Source: Erythrobacter tepidarius | GTDB taxonomy: Bacteria > Pseudomonadota > Alphaproteobacteria > Sphingomonadales > Sphingomonadaceae | DNA length: 64,000 nt | Reading direction: 5' to 3' | Assembly: GCF_002155695.1 (NCBI RefSeq) | Contig: NZ_MUYJ01000005.1 | Location: forward strand, 62,001 to 126,000 | In this document: positions 1 to 8,977 of the stretch, piece by piece | Numbering within the stretch: the first letter of the stretch is position 1 | Layout: the number at the start of each line of letters is the position of its first letter | Notes under the pieces: model-generated | What the model was told of the DNA's origin: nothing | Database searches by the model: none | The model's input: the letters and a program-made list of their open reading frames with translations, nothing else | Program-made: the position numbers and the translations under genes

Positions 1-1341
1 CTCGAGGAACCCGTCCGCGTCAATCCGCGCGACATCGCCGGTGCGCAGGTAACGCTTGCCGCCGATCTCCACGAAGGTTTCGGCATCGGCTTCGGGCCGC
101 CGCCAGTAGCCGCGCATGATCTGCGGCCCGTGCACCGCCAGCTCGCCCGGTTCGCCCTCGGGTGCCAGCCTGGCCGGATCTTCCTTGTCGAGCAGGATCG
201 CCTCGGTGCCCGGCACCAGCTGGCCGATCGTGCCGCGCTTGCGGGGGCCCGCATAGGGATTGGCCGAGACCACGCCTGAACTTTCGGTCAGACCATAGCC
301 TTCCACCAGCCGCACGCCGGTTGCCTCCTCGAACCGCACATGCACCGGCCCGGGCATCGGCGCGCCGCCGGAGATGCAGACCTTGAGGCTGGAGAGATCG
401 GTTTTCGGCAGATCGGGATGGTCGAGCATCGCCTGGAACATCGTCGGCACGCCGGGAAAGCCGGTGCAGCGGTAGCGCTGGATCGTCATCAGCACCTGAC
501 GGGTCTCGAACCGCGGCACCATCGCGATCGCCGCGCCCGTGGCCATCGCGTGATTGAGCAGCGCAGTGTTGGCGAAGACATGGAAGAACGGCAAGGCGCC
601 CATGAACACCTCGCCCGCCGGATCGCCGAAGGGATTGAGCGCGGCGACCTGCTGCGCGTTCACCGAGAGCTGGTCATGCCCGAGCATCGCCCCCTTGGGC
701 CGCCCGGTGGTGCCGCCGGTATATTGCAGCAGGGCGAGATCGGCGGAGGTGACCTCAACCGGCGCCAATGCGCTCGCCGGCGTCGTCTCGGCCCAGCTCT
801 TCACTTTCGGCCCATAGGCCACATCGGCGATCTGCGCGCGCTTCAGCAGCCTCAGCGCCAGCCCCTTGTACCACGGCAGCATGTCGGCAAGGCGGCCCAC
901 CACCAGCGTTTCGAGGCCGGAGGAAGCCAGCACCTTGGCGGCGGTCTTGTAGAGTTCGGGCACATCCAGCGTCACCAGCACCTTGGTGCCGCTGTCGCCC
1001 ACCTGCCAGCTCAGCTCCTCGACCGAATAGAGCGGCGAGAAGTTCACCACCACCGCGCCCGCCATCATCGCGCCGTAATAGGCGGCGGCGTAGATTGGCA
1101 CGTTGGGCAGGAACAGCCCGACCCGGTCGCCCTTGGCGATGCCGAGCGCCTGAAGCCCCGCCGCAAAGGCGCGGGCCTGTTGGTGGATCTGCGCGTAGCT
1201 GTAGGTCCGCCCGAGGAAATGCAGGAACGGCGCATCCGGGCTGGCGCGCATCGTGCGTTCGAACATCGCCGGCAGGCTCATCGGCGCGAAACTGGTCTCG
1301 AGCGGCGTCGGATGATGATAGGCTGGTTTACTGACAGGCAT
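1..1341 (-). CDS. Long-chain fatty acid-CoA ligase (FadD-like), 3' end cut by window edge
   Basis: AMP-forming acyl-CoA synthetase that activates fatty acids with ATP and CoA. About 447 residues are visible and the C-terminal domain lies beyond the window. The AMP-binding P-loop YTGGTTGRPKGAML is near residue 206 and the adenylate motif YGLTESSG lies about 130 residues later, followed by the hinge-side YLRTGDVARID segment. The start is the ATG at 1341-1339. A 22-bp inverted repeat (1328-1349) overlaps this start codon, which suggests repression by a TetR-type regulator, as is common for fatty-acid activation genes. The exact chain-length preference cannot be read from the sequence. Confidence 0.93.
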   Translation of the reverse strand, partial: MPVSKPAYHHPTPLETSFAPMSLPAMFERTMRASPDAPFLHFLGRTYSYAQIHQQARAFAAGLQALGIAKGDRVGLFLPNVPIYAAAYYGAMMAGAVVVNFSPLYSVEELSWQVGDSGTKVLVTLDVPELYKTAAKVLASSGLETLVVGRLADMLPWYKGLALRLLKRAQIADVAYGPKVKSWAETTPASALAPVEVTSADLALLQYTGGTTGRPKGAMLGHDQLSVNAQQVAALNPFGDPAGEVFMGALPFFHVFANTALLNHAMATGAAIAMVPRFETRQVLMTIQRYRCTGFPGVPTMFQAMLDHPDLPKTDLSSLKVCISGGAPMPGPVHVRFEEATGVRLVEGYGLTESSGVVSANPYAGPRKRGTIGQLVPGTEAILLDKEDPARLAPEGEPGELAVHGPQIMRGYWRRPEADAETFVEIGGKRYLRTGDVARIDADGFLE

Positions 1342-1349
1342 GTCAGTAA
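1328..1349. promoter_or_regulatory. Perfect inverted repeat, probable TetR-type operator over the start of the acyl-CoA ligase
   Basis: TTACTGACA-N4-TGTCAGTAA: two perfect 9-bp arms around GGCA. It covers the ATG of the acyl-CoA ligase gene (1341-1339), so a bound repressor would block initiation. The arm core CTGACA-N4-TGTCAG recurs at 10368-10383. Size and symmetry fit TetR-family operators. The regulator is not in the window. Confidence 0.6.
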
Positions 1350-1457
1350 TCTTGGCCCACAACGCCCGCGCGCACAAGCGAAACCCTTAAGCGGCGTCGC
1401 TTTTTGCAGGTTCGCGTGGGGGTGCCGGTGTGCCCGGAGCACCCCGGCGATCCGCAA

Positions 1458-2201
1458 TCAGTTCGCGCTGAACCCGCTTTCCGGGTCGATCCTCGTCTCG
1501 GCGGCCTCGGCCTCGCGCTTGCGGGCAAGCCAGGCCTCGGCTTCGGCTTCCTGAGCGGCTTGGCTGGCGGCCTTGGCCTGGGCCTCGCGCTCGGCGCGCA
1601 GCTCCGCGATCAGCTTTTCGCGCTCGTTGCGCTCGGACCGGGCCGGCGGATCGGCATCGCCGCTGGGGCCGGCGCGCTTGGCGGCCTTGGCGACCACCGC
1701 GTCGAGCTCGCGCTGCGAGCACAGGCCGAGCGTCACCGGATCCTTGGGGGTGATGTTCTGGATGTTCCAGTGCGAACGGTCGCGGATCGCGCTGATGGTG
1801 TTGCGGGTGGTGCCGATCAGCTTGGAAATCTGCGCGTCCGAGACTTCCGGGTGATGGCGCAGGATCCAGGCGATGCCATCCGGCTTGTCCTGCCGCTTCG
1901 ACACCGGGGTATAGCGCGGGCCCTTGGTGCGGGTCACCTCGACCGGCGCCTTGTGCATCTTGAGCACATAGGACGGATCGGCTTGGCCCTTCTCGATCTC
2001 GGCCTGGGTCAATTCGCCCGCATGCACCGGATCGCGGCCGGTATATTTGCTGCCGGCGAGGTCATCGGCCATCGCCTGTACTTCGAGAATGTGCAGCCCG
2101 CAAAACTCGGCGATCTGCTCGAAGCTCAATGCGGTATTGTCCACCAGCCACGTCGCGGTGGCGTGCGGCATCAGCGGCTTGGGCTGATCCTTGGTAGCCA
2201 T
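1458..2201 (-). CDS. trcR: DUF1013 protein, cell cycle transcriptional regulator TrcR
   Basis: A 247-residue protein of the DUF1013/TrcR family, which is nearly confined to Alphaproteobacteria and is named for a cell-cycle transcription role. The N-terminal part contains the conserved ATATWLVDNTALSFEQIAEFCGLH stretch. A central helix-turn-helix-like segment (HPEVSDAQISKLIGTTRNTISAIRDR) follows, then a C-terminal charged, alanine-rich helix of about 60 residues that is probably coiled coil. The start at 2201 is preceded by GGAGA about 5 bases upstream; a longer frame to 2249 lacks such a site. It is transcribed alone, downstream of a terminator hairpin. Confidence 0.9.
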   Translation of the reverse strand: MATKDQPKPLMPHATATWLVDNTALSFEQIAEFCGLHILEVQAMADDLAGSKYTGRDPVHAGELTQAEIEKGQADPSYVLKMHKAPVEVTRTKGPRYTPVSKRQDKPDGIAWILRHHPEVSDAQISKLIGTTRNTISAIRDRSHWNIQNITPKDPVTLGLCSQRELDAVVAKAAKRAGPSGDADPPARSERNEREKLIAELRAEREAQAKAASQAAQEAEAEAWLARKREAEAAETRIDPESGFSAN

Positions 2202-2214
2202 GGGAATCTCCGTT

Positions 2215-2247
2215 GAAAATAGAAGGGCCGCCCCTTCCGGAGCGGCC
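2215..2247 (-). terminator. Rho-independent terminator after the glycosyltransferase gene
   Basis: On the minus strand GGCCGC, a 10-base loop and GCGGCC form a stem (2226-2247), followed by the T-rich tail CTTCTATTTT. It sits 53 bases past the glycosyltransferase stop and just upstream of trcR, so it would close the two-gene glycolipid operon. Confidence 0.55.
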
Positions 2248-2299
2248 ACCTTGCCACCCTAAATAGGCCAAGGAGGGGAAAACGGCAAGGAAAAGGGAG

Positions 2300-3412
2300 T
2301 CAGCAGGCAGCAAGCGCCTCATGGCCAATCGGCGCGCGCTCGGCCAGCGGCACCAGCCCGGCGAGGAACTGCCGCGTTGCCGCTTCCCACGTATAGGACG
2401 CCCCGTAAGCCGCGCAGGCGGCGCGGTCGCAGAAACGCGCCGCGTCGATCGCCCGCGCGAGATCGTCCGACAAGGCGCCCACCGCCTCGGTCACGATGTC
2501 GAGCGGCCCCGGCACCGGGAAAGCGGCAACCGGCGTCCCGCAGGCGAGCGCTTCGATCATCACGAGGCCGAAGGTGTCGGTCCGGGAGGGGAAGACGAAC
2601 ACGTCGGCGCCCGCATAACAGCCCGCCAGTTCGGTGCCGGTCTTCTTGCCGAGGAAACGCGCTTCGGGAAACTTCGCCTCAAGCGCCGCGCGCGCGGGGC
2701 CGTCGCCCACCACCACCTTGGTGCCGGGATAGGGGCAGGCAAGGAAGGCCTCGAGGTTCTTCTCGACCGCGATGCGGCCGACATAGAGCAGGATCGGGCC
2801 TTCGAGCCCGGCATATTCGGGCGGCGGGGCTGCTGCGGGCGAAAAGCAGGCGAGATCGACCCCGCGGCTCCAGTGGGTGAGCCGGGTCAGGCCCTGTTCG
2901 CGCAGCTGTGCGCGGATCGTCTCGGTGGCGACCATGATGGCCTGCGCCGGCCGATGGAACCAGCGGATGTAGGGCCAGAAGATGCTGGCCGGAAGGCCGG
3001 TGCGGCGCGCGACATAGTCGGGAAACTGGGTGTGATAGGCGGTGGTGAAGGGCACCTTGCGCCTGAGGCAATAGCGCCGCGCCGCAAGGCCGAGCGGGCC
3101 TTCGGTGGCGATGTGAACCGCATCCGGCTGGATCTGCGCGAGCCGCCGTCCGACCGCGCCGGGCGCAGCCAGCGCCAGCCGGATTTCGGGATAGGTGGGC
3201 GCGGGCACGGAGAGATAGCCTTTGGGCGAGATCACCGTGACCTGATGCCCCCAGCCGCGCAGCACCGCGCAGGTGGTCGAGAGCGTGCGCACCACCCCGT
3301 TGGTCTGCGGGTGCCAGGCATCGGTGACGATGGCGATGGAATGGGGCGCGATCGCCGCCGGGCCGGCGGACGAAAGGGCCGCATCGGGCATCAGGGCGCT
3401 GTAGCGGTTCAC
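2300..3412 (-). CDS. Glycosyltransferase family 4 (GT-B fold)
   Basis: A 370-residue GT-B glycosyltransferase, probably acting on a lipid acceptor at the inner membrane face. The N-terminal domain starts with IVTDAWHPQTNGVVRTL, which is typical of MgtA/SQD2-like enzymes. The donor-binding half carries ILLYVGRIAVEKN and the E-x7-E-like signature DTFGLVMIEALACGTPVAAF near residues 285-305. The GTG at 3412 is preferred: it overlaps the stop of the upstream phosphoesterase (GTGA) and has GAGG just before it. An ATG lies seven codons further in. Coupled translation with a phosphoesterase of the UDP-diacylglucosamine type suggests a role in envelope glycolipid synthesis; sugar and acceptor are unknown. 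Confidence 0.88.
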   Translation of the reverse strand: MNRYSALMPDAALSSAGPAAIAPHSIAIVTDAWHPQTNGVVRTLSTTCAVLRGWGHQVTVISPKGYLSVPAPTYPEIRLALAAPGAVGRRLAQIQPDAVHIATEGPLGLAARRYCLRRKVPFTTAYHTQFPDYVARRTGLPASIFWPYIRWFHRPAQAIMVATETIRAQLREQGLTRLTHWSRGVDLACFSPAAAPPPEYAGLEGPILLYVGRIAVEKNLEAFLACPYPGTKVVVGDGPARAALEAKFPEARFLGKKTGTELAGCYAGADVFVFPSRTDTFGLVMIEALACGTPVAAFPVPGPLDIVTEAVGALSDDLARAIDAARFCDRAACAAYGASYTWEAATRQFLAGLVPLAERAPIGHEALAAC

Positions 3413-4323
3413 GCCGCCTCGCGGGCTGTGCTGGCAGCGGGAGCCGGCGCTTGCCCCGCGGTCCGCCGCCGGATTTCCTCGGGCCAGTGGAGGATTTCCA
3501 TCCGCCCGTCGTGATGTTCGACCAGCGCGTTGCAGCCCTCCACCCAATCGCCATCGTTCCAGTATTCGATCCGCTTGCCATCATGCTCGAAAGCGCGGAA
3601 CTCGGCGGTGTGGATGTGCCCGCACACCACCCCGTGGACCCCGCGCTCGCCGGCGGCGCGGGCGACGACTTCCTCGTACTTGCCGATGAACTCGACCGCG
3701 TTCTTGACCTTGTGCTTGGCCGCCTTGGAGAGCGACCAGTAAGGCTTGCCCAGCCAGCGCCGCACCGTGTTCACCGCGATGTTGCACTTCATCAGGAAGT
3801 GGTAGGCATGATCCCCGACAAAGGCGAGCCAGCGGTGCGAAAGCATCACCGCGTCGAACTCGTCGCCGTGCAGCACCATCAGCCGGCGCCCGTCGGCGGT
3901 GTCGTGGAAGGCGGCGCGGCGGATTTCGATCCCGCCGAAGCTCAATCCGGTAAACTGGCGGAACATCTCGTCGTGGTTGCCGGGGATGTAGATCACCCGG
4001 GTGCCGCGCCGGGCGCGTTTCATGATGCGCCAGACGATGTCGTTGTGCGTCGAGGGCCAGTAGAACCTCTTCTTCAGCCGCCAGCCGTCGATGATGTCGC
4101 CGACCAGATACATCGTCTGGCTGTCGCTGTGATCAAGGAAATCGATGAGCATCTCGGCGTTGCAGCCCCTTGTGCCGAGATGGACGTCGCTGATCCAGAT
4201 CGTGCGGTAGGAACGGCGCGCCCGCTCATGCTCCGGCCCCTCGGGCTCGGGCGTGCGCGGGGCCGAAAGCGGAAAGCTGGCGACATTGCTGCTCAGCAGG
4301 TCGGACAGATCGGAGCCGGTCAT
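3409..4323 (-). CDS. UDP-2,3-diacylglucosamine diphosphatase-like metallophosphoesterase
   Basis: A 304-residue calcineurin-type phosphoesterase. The metal-binding motifs appear in order: DVHLG (D-x-H), GDIIDGW, GNHDE, then GDEFD and the C-terminal GHIHTAE. This group is commonly annotated as UDP-2,3-diacylglucosamine diphosphatase (LpxH-like, lipid A pathway), but the alphaproteobacterial long form may act on another phospholipid or UDP-lipid. The start at 4323 is chosen because the upstream extension to 4368 is not conserved-looking. Its stop overlaps the glycosyltransferase start by 4 bases, so the two are translationally coupled. Confidence 0.85.
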   Translation of the reverse strand: MTGSDLSDLLSSNVASFPLSAPRTPEPEGPEHERARRSYRTIWISDVHLGTRGCNAEMLIDFLDHSDSQTMYLVGDIIDGWRLKKRFYWPSTHNDIVWRIMKRARRGTRVIYIPGNHDEMFRQFTGLSFGGIEIRRAAFHDTADGRRLMVLHGDEFDAVMLSHRWLAFVGDHAYHFLMKCNIAVNTVRRWLGKPYWSLSKAAKHKVKNAVEFIGKYEEVVARAAGERGVHGVVCGHIHTAEFRAFEHDGKRIEYWNDGDWVEGCNALVEHHDGRMEILHWPEEIRRRTAGQAPAPAASTAREAA

Positions 4324-4432
4324 GTGCAGTCCCTGATGGTCACGGCGAGGCTGGCCTTGCCATGGCACGGAAATGTTACAGGGGATTCACAGGCCGGTGA
4401 CGGTTTCGGGTCAATCAGCCCACGGCTGCGGG

Positions 4433-5062
4433 TCAGTCCATTGCCACGAAGCCGGGCAAGGCCTCGATCCGCGCGATCCAGGCATTGATGTGCGGATAGT
4501 CGCCAAGCCCGAAGCCGCCCTCCTCGGCGACATGGGTGTAGGCGAACAGCGCGATATCGGCGATCGTGACGCTCCCGCCGCAGAAGAAGGCGCTCCGGGC
4601 CAGATGCCGGTTCATCAGATCGAGCGCGGCGCTGCCCGCGATCCGCTTGGGCATGACCTGCGCGCGCTGCTCGGCCGAAAGATTGGCCTCGCCCACGAAA
4701 CGCAGCCAGAAGCGCAGCGTGGCGATGTTGGGTTCGTGGCTGTATTGCTCGAAGAACATCCAGCGCAGCATATCGGACTGCGCGAAACGCTCCTGCGGGA
4801 TCAGGTGGCTGGCGTGGGCGAGATACCAGCAGGCGGCGTTGCTTTCGGGCAGGAAACGCGCGTCCGGCCCATCGCCGATCTGCAACACCGGGATCCGGCC
4901 ATTGGCGTTGACGGTGGCGAGGAACTCGGGCGTGCGGGTCTCGCCCTTCATGATGTCATAGGCGCGGGTTGCGAGCGGCAGGCCGAGCAGCGCGGCGGTG
5001 AGCTTGATCTTGAAGCAGTTGCCGCTGCGGGGGTCTTCATGGAGGGTGAGCGCCTCAGCCAC
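4433..5062 (-). CDS. Glutathione S-transferase family protein
   Basis: A 209-residue cytosolic GST with an N-terminal thioredoxin-like domain (SGNCFKIKLTAALLGLP, then the cis-proline region NGRIPVLQIGD and the glutathione-contacting PESNAA) and an all-helical C-terminal domain containing SVTIADIALFAYTH. The GTG start at 5062 overlaps the end of the upstream oxidoreductase gene by 8 bases and is preceded by GGAGG. Pairing with a quinone oxidoreductase suggests detoxification of electrophiles or quinones. The substrate is not deducible. Confidence 0.9.
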   Translation of the reverse strand: MAEALTLHEDPRSGNCFKIKLTAALLGLPLATRAYDIMKGETRTPEFLATVNANGRIPVLQIGDGPDARFLPESNAACWYLAHASHLIPQERFAQSDMLRWMFFEQYSHEPNIATLRFWLRFVGEANLSAEQRAQVMPKRIAGSAALDLMNRHLARSAFFCGGSVTIADIALFAYTHVAEEGGFGLGDYPHINAWIARIEALPGFVAMD

Positions 5063-6077
5063 CCCCAACCTCCAGCACGATCTTGCCGATGTGCTCGCCC
5101 GCCTCCATCCGCGCATGGGCGGCGGCGGCCTGAGCGAGGGGGAAGGTCATGTCCATCACCGGGGACAATTCCCCGTCGCAGAACAGCGGCCAGGCATTGT
5201 CGGCGATCTCGTCCGCGAGCGCGGCCTTGAAGCTGTCGGAGCGCGGGCGCAGGGTCGATCCGGTGAGGGTCAGGCGGCGCGTCATCACCATCGCCATGCT
5301 TAGTTCTGCCTTTGCGCCGCCCAGCACCGCGATGGTGACATGGCGACCATCCTCGGCGAGGCACTTGAGATTCCGCGCGACATAATCGCCCGAGACCATG
5401 TCGAGCACCACGTTGACGCCCTTGCCCCCGGTATGGGCCAGCACCGCCTCGACGAAATCCTGCTCGCGGTAATTGATCGCAAGATCCGCCCCTATGCGGG
5501 TCGCCGCGGCGCATTTGGCGGTATCGCCGCAGGTCACGATCACCTCCAACCCGAAGGCCTTGGCGAGCATGATCGCGGTGGTGCCGATCCCGCTGGTGCC
5601 GCCGTGGATCAGCACGCTCTCGCCATCACGGGCCAGTCCGCGTTCGAACAGGTTGTGCCACACGGTGAACAGGGTTTCGGGCAGGGCGGCGGCTTGGGAC
5701 AGCGGCATCCTCTCGGGCACTGGCAGGCAGTGCTGCCAATGCGCCGCGCAATATTCGGCATAGCCCCCGCCCGGGGTGAGCGCCGCCACGAACTGGCCGA
5801 TCATCTCGCGCGGGACTTCATTGCCGACCGCCACGACTTCGCCGGAAACCTCCAGCCCGAGCAGCGGCGAAGCGCCCGGCGGGGGCGGATAGGCGCCCGC
5901 GCGTTGCAGGCAATCGGGGCGATTGACCCCGGCATAGGCAACCTTGATCAGCACATCATCCGGGCGCAGGCGCGGCAGCGGCACCGTGCCGATGCCCAGC
6001 ACTTCCGGGCCGCCGGGCGCATCGAAAAGGATTGCAGCCATGTTCGCGGGCAGCTGGGCCTCATTGCCTGCAACCAT
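5055..6077 (-). CDS. NAD(P)H-quinone oxidoreductase (zinc-free MDR, PIG3 type)
   Basis: A 340-residue medium-chain dehydrogenase/reductase of the quinone oxidoreductase (TIGR02824/PIG3) group. The N-terminal GroES-like domain contains AYAGVNRPDCLQRAGAYPPPPG and LGLEVSGEVVAVG. The Rossmann domain has the nucleotide loop VLIHGGTSGIGTTAIMLAKAFG near residue 150. The structural and catalytic zinc ligands of alcohol dehydrogenases are absent. The start at 6077 has GGGGGA upstream; the frame extends to 6206 but overlaps the divergent promoter region. It forms an operon with the downstream GST. Confidence 0.9.
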   Translation of the reverse strand: MVAGNEAQLPANMAAILFDAPGGPEVLGIGTVPLPRLRPDDVLIKVAYAGVNRPDCLQRAGAYPPPPGASPLLGLEVSGEVVAVGNEVPREMIGQFVAALTPGGGYAEYCAAHWQHCLPVPERMPLSQAAALPETLFTVWHNLFERGLARDGESVLIHGGTSGIGTTAIMLAKAFGLEVIVTCGDTAKCAAATRIGADLAINYREQDFVEAVLAHTGGKGVNVVLDMVSGDYVARNLKCLAEDGRHVTIAVLGGAKAELSMAMVMTRRLTLTGSTLRPRSDSFKAALADEIADNAWPLFCDGELSPVMDMTFPLAQAAAAHARMEAGEHIGKIVLEVGGG

Positions 6078-6176
6078 AAGTCCATCCCCCCGAAACGTGC
6101 CGTTAACCCTATCTGCGGCGCGAATAACCGCCTTGCCGATTGACAGCAAGCCGCTTGGGGCGGATGCTGCGGGGCG

Positions 6177-6380
6177 ATGGAAGAACCCGATCGCCCTCGT
6201 CCCCAAGGAGATGCGGCCTCGCGCCTCGCGGCAGAGGATCTCGGCCCCTATTCACAGGCCGAACTGGACGAGCGTATCGCGCTGCTCGAGGCTGAAATCG
6301 CCCGTGTTCGCGCCCACCGCGCCAAGGCGGCCGCGCACCGCGCCGCTGCCGAAGCGCTATTCGGCAAGGGTGGTGGGTGA
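6177..6380 (+). CDS. DUF1192 family protein
   Basis: A 67-residue small protein with the family core DLGPYSQAELDERIALLEAEIARVRAHRAKAAAHRAAAEALF, mostly one long amphipathic helix that is likely to form a coiled coil. DUF1192 proteins are widespread in Alphaproteobacteria and have no assigned function. It lies alone, divergent from the quinone oxidoreductase gene and 131 bases before clpA. Confidence 0.8.
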   Translation: MEEPDRPRPQGDAASRLAAEDLGPYSQAELDERIALLEAEIARVRAHRAKAAAHRAAAEALFGKGGG

Positions 6381-6511
6381 GGCCGCAAGGTTTTCCTCTG
6401 GCGCTCGTGCATACGGATTCGCAATTTCCGCGTAGCATACCATATATTCGCCAATCGACTCTTCCCGCCCCCGTTACGGGAGCATCCTTCGCCTTGTCAT
6501 AGAGATTTGCC

Positions 6512-8866
6512 ATGCCCAGCTTCGCCCAGAACCTCGAACGGACATTGCACAACGCGCTCGGCAACGCGTCGGAGCGCAAGCACGAATATGCCACGCTCGA
6601 GCACCTCTTGCTGGCGCTGATCGATGACGAGGACGCCGCGCAGGTGATGGCCGCCTGCGGGGTCGACCTCGCGGAGCTGAGCGAGGTGGTGCGGCAGTAT
6701 CTCGATCAGGAATACCAGAGCCTCAAGACCGAGGACGGCACCGATCCCCAGCCCACCGCGGGCTTCCAGCGGGTGATCCAGCGCGCGATCCTGCATGTCC
6801 AGTCGAGCGGCAAGGACACCGTCACCGGCGCCAACGTGCTGGTCGCGCTGTTTTCCGAGCGCGATTCCTATGCGGTCTATTTCCTCCAGCAGCAGGACAT
6901 GAGCCGGCTCGATGCGGTGAGCTATATCAGCCACGGCATCGGCAAGGGCGGCCGCCAGATCGAGAGCAAGACCCCGCAGGGCACCGACAAGCAGGAAGCA
7001 TCCGCGCAGACCAAGGAAAGCGCCGGCAGCAAGAAGGAAACCGCGCTCGACCAGTTCACCGTCAACCTCAACGCCAAGGCCGAAAGCGGCAAGATCGATC
7101 CGCTGATCGGGCGCGGGCCGGAGGTTGACCGGACGATCCAGATCCTCTGCCGCCGCTCGAAGAACAACCCGCTCTATGTCGGCGATCCCGGCGTCGGCAA
7201 AACCGCGATCGCCGAAGGCCTGGCGCGCAAGATCGTCGAGGGCGACGTGCCCGAAGTGCTCAAGGACGCGGTGATCTACTCGCTCGACATGGGCGCACTG
7301 CTCGCCGGCACGCGCTATCGCGGCGACTTCGAGGAGCGGCTGAAGCAGGTCGTCTCGGAACTCGAGCAAATGCCCAATGCGGTGCTGTTCATCGACGAGA
7401 TCCACACCGTCATCGGGGCCGGCGCGACCAGCGGCGGGGCGATGGACGCCTCGAACCTGTTGAAGCCCGCGCTGTCCTCCGGCGCGATCCGCTGCATCGG
7501 TTCGACCACCTACAAGGAGTTCCGCAACCACTTCGAAAAGGATCGCGCGCTGCTGCGCCGCTTCCAGAAGATCGACGTGAACGAGCCGACCATCGAGGAC
7601 ACGATCAAGATCCTGAAGGGTCTGCGCAGCGCCTTCGAGGAACACCACAAGGTCAAATACACCCCCGATGCGATCAAGAGCGCGGTCGAACTCTCGGCGC
7701 GCTACATCAATGATCGCAAGTTGCCCGACAAGGCGATCGACGTGATCGACGAAGTCGGCGCAATGCAGATGCTGGTGCCCCCCAGCCGCCGCAAGAAGAC
7801 CATCACCGCCAAGGAAATCGAGGCGGTGATCGCGACCATGGCCCGCATCCCGCCCAAGTCGGTCAGCAAGGACGACAAGAAGGCGCTCGAAAATCTCGAG
7901 CGCGACTTGAAGCACGTCGTCTTTGGCCAGGACGAGGCGATCGAGCGCCTCGCCACCGCGATGAAGCTGTCGCGTGCGGGCCTGCGCGATCCGGACAAGC
8001 CGATCGGCAGCTTCCTGTTCAGCGGCCCGACCGGCGTCGGCAAGACCGAGGTCGCGCGCCAGCTCGCCAACATCATGGGCATCGAGCTGAAGCGCTTCGA
8101 CATGTCCGAATACATGGAGCGCCACTCGGTCAGCCGGTTGATCGGCGCGCCTCCGGGCTATGTCGGCTATGATCAGGGCGGGCTGCTCACCGATGCGGTC
8201 GACCAGAACCCGCATTGCGTGCTGCTGCTCGACGAGATCGAGAAGGCCCACCCCGACCTGTTCAACATCCTGTTGCAGGTGATGGACAACGGGCGGCTCA
8301 CCGACCACCACGGCAAGACGGTCGATTTCCGCAATGTGGTGCTGATCATGACCACCAATGCCGGCGCGGCCGACATGGCGCGGCAGGGCATTGGCTTTGG
8401 CGACGTGTCGAAGGAAGACGCGGGCGAGGAAGCGGTGAAAAAGATGTTCACCCCCGAATTCCGCAACCGCCTCGATGCGATCGTGCCCTTCACCTACCTC
8501 GGCAAGAGCACCGTCGCGCGGGTGGTCGACAAGTTCATCCTCCAGCTCGAACTCCAGCTGGCCGAACAGAACGTCCACATCCAGTTCGACAGCGACGCGC
8601 GCAGCTGGCTGGCTGACAAGGGCTACGACAAGCTCTACGGCGCCCGCCCCATGGCCCGCCTGATCCAGGAAAAGATCAAGCAGCCGCTCGCCGAGGAACT
8701 GCTGTTCGGCAAGCTCGCTGACGGCGGCGAGGTGCATGTCAGCATCAAGGACGGCAAGCCCGCCTTCGAGATGACCCCGGCCCCGCCCAAGGTGAAGCCG
8801 GCGAAGAAGAAGGCGGCGAAGACGCCCGCCGCGAAGAAGCCCGCGCCCGAAACCGACGAGGGCTGA
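6512..8866 (+). CDS. clpA: ATP-dependent Clp protease ATP-binding subunit ClpA
   Basis: A 784-residue AAA+ unfoldase that feeds substrates to ClpP. It has an N-terminal double Clp_N repeat (about residues 1-145), a first AAA module with Walker A GDPGVGKTAIAEG near residue 224, and a second with GPTGVGKTEVARQ near residue 505. A GIGFGD loop near residue 625 is in the position of the ClpP-docking tripeptide. Its C-terminus carries an extra lysine/alanine/proline-rich tail of about 30 residues not present in typical ClpA. The adaptor gene clpS, often just upstream, is not in the neighbourhood. Confidence 0.97.
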   Translation: MPSFAQNLERTLHNALGNASERKHEYATLEHLLLALIDDEDAAQVMAACGVDLAELSEVVRQYLDQEYQSLKTEDGTDPQPTAGFQRVIQRAILHVQSSGKDTVTGANVLVALFSERDSYAVYFLQQQDMSRLDAVSYISHGIGKGGRQIESKTPQGTDKQEASAQTKESAGSKKETALDQFTVNLNAKAESGKIDPLIGRGPEVDRTIQILCRRSKNNPLYVGDPGVGKTAIAEGLARKIVEGDVPEVLKDAVIYSLDMGALLAGTRYRGDFEERLKQVVSELEQMPNAVLFIDEIHTVIGAGATSGGAMDASNLLKPALSSGAIRCIGSTTYKEFRNHFEKDRALLRRFQKIDVNEPTIEDTIKILKGLRSAFEEHHKVKYTPDAIKSAVELSARYINDRKLPDKAIDVIDEVGAMQMLVPPSRRKKTITAKEIEAVIATMARIPPKSVSKDDKKALENLERDLKHVVFGQDEAIERLATAMKLSRAGLRDPDKPIGSFLFSGPTGVGKTEVARQLANIMGIELKRFDMSEYMERHSVSRLIGAPPGYVGYDQGGLLTDAVDQNPHCVLLLDEIEKAHPDLFNILLQVMDNGRLTDHHGKTVDFRNVVLIMTTNAGAADMARQGIGFGDVSKEDAGEEAVKKMFTPEFRNRLDAIVPFTYLGKSTVARVVDKFILQLELQLAEQNVHIQFDSDARSWLADKGYDKLYGARPMARLIQEKIKQPLAEELLFGKLADGGEVHVSIKDGKPAFEMTPAPPKVKPAKKKAAKTPAAKKPAPETDEG

Positions 8867-8977
8867 TGCGCTTCGGGTTGACGGGAATGGTGGCCGAGGG
8901 GGTGCTGGGGCGCGCTTGACCGGGTCAGGTGCCACGCGCGCTGGAACACGCACGCGGCCTTGCGGGTTGCTCGTTTC

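Noticed and set aside
340..1554. 404-residue plus-strand frame opposite the acyl-CoA ligase
   Set aside because: Antisense frame; the minus-strand ligase has clear AMP-binding motifs over the same span.
6497..8953. 818-residue minus-strand open frame opposite clpA
   Set aside because: Antisense shadow of a highly conserved gene in GC-rich DNA; composition is driven by clpA codons and no domain is recognisable.
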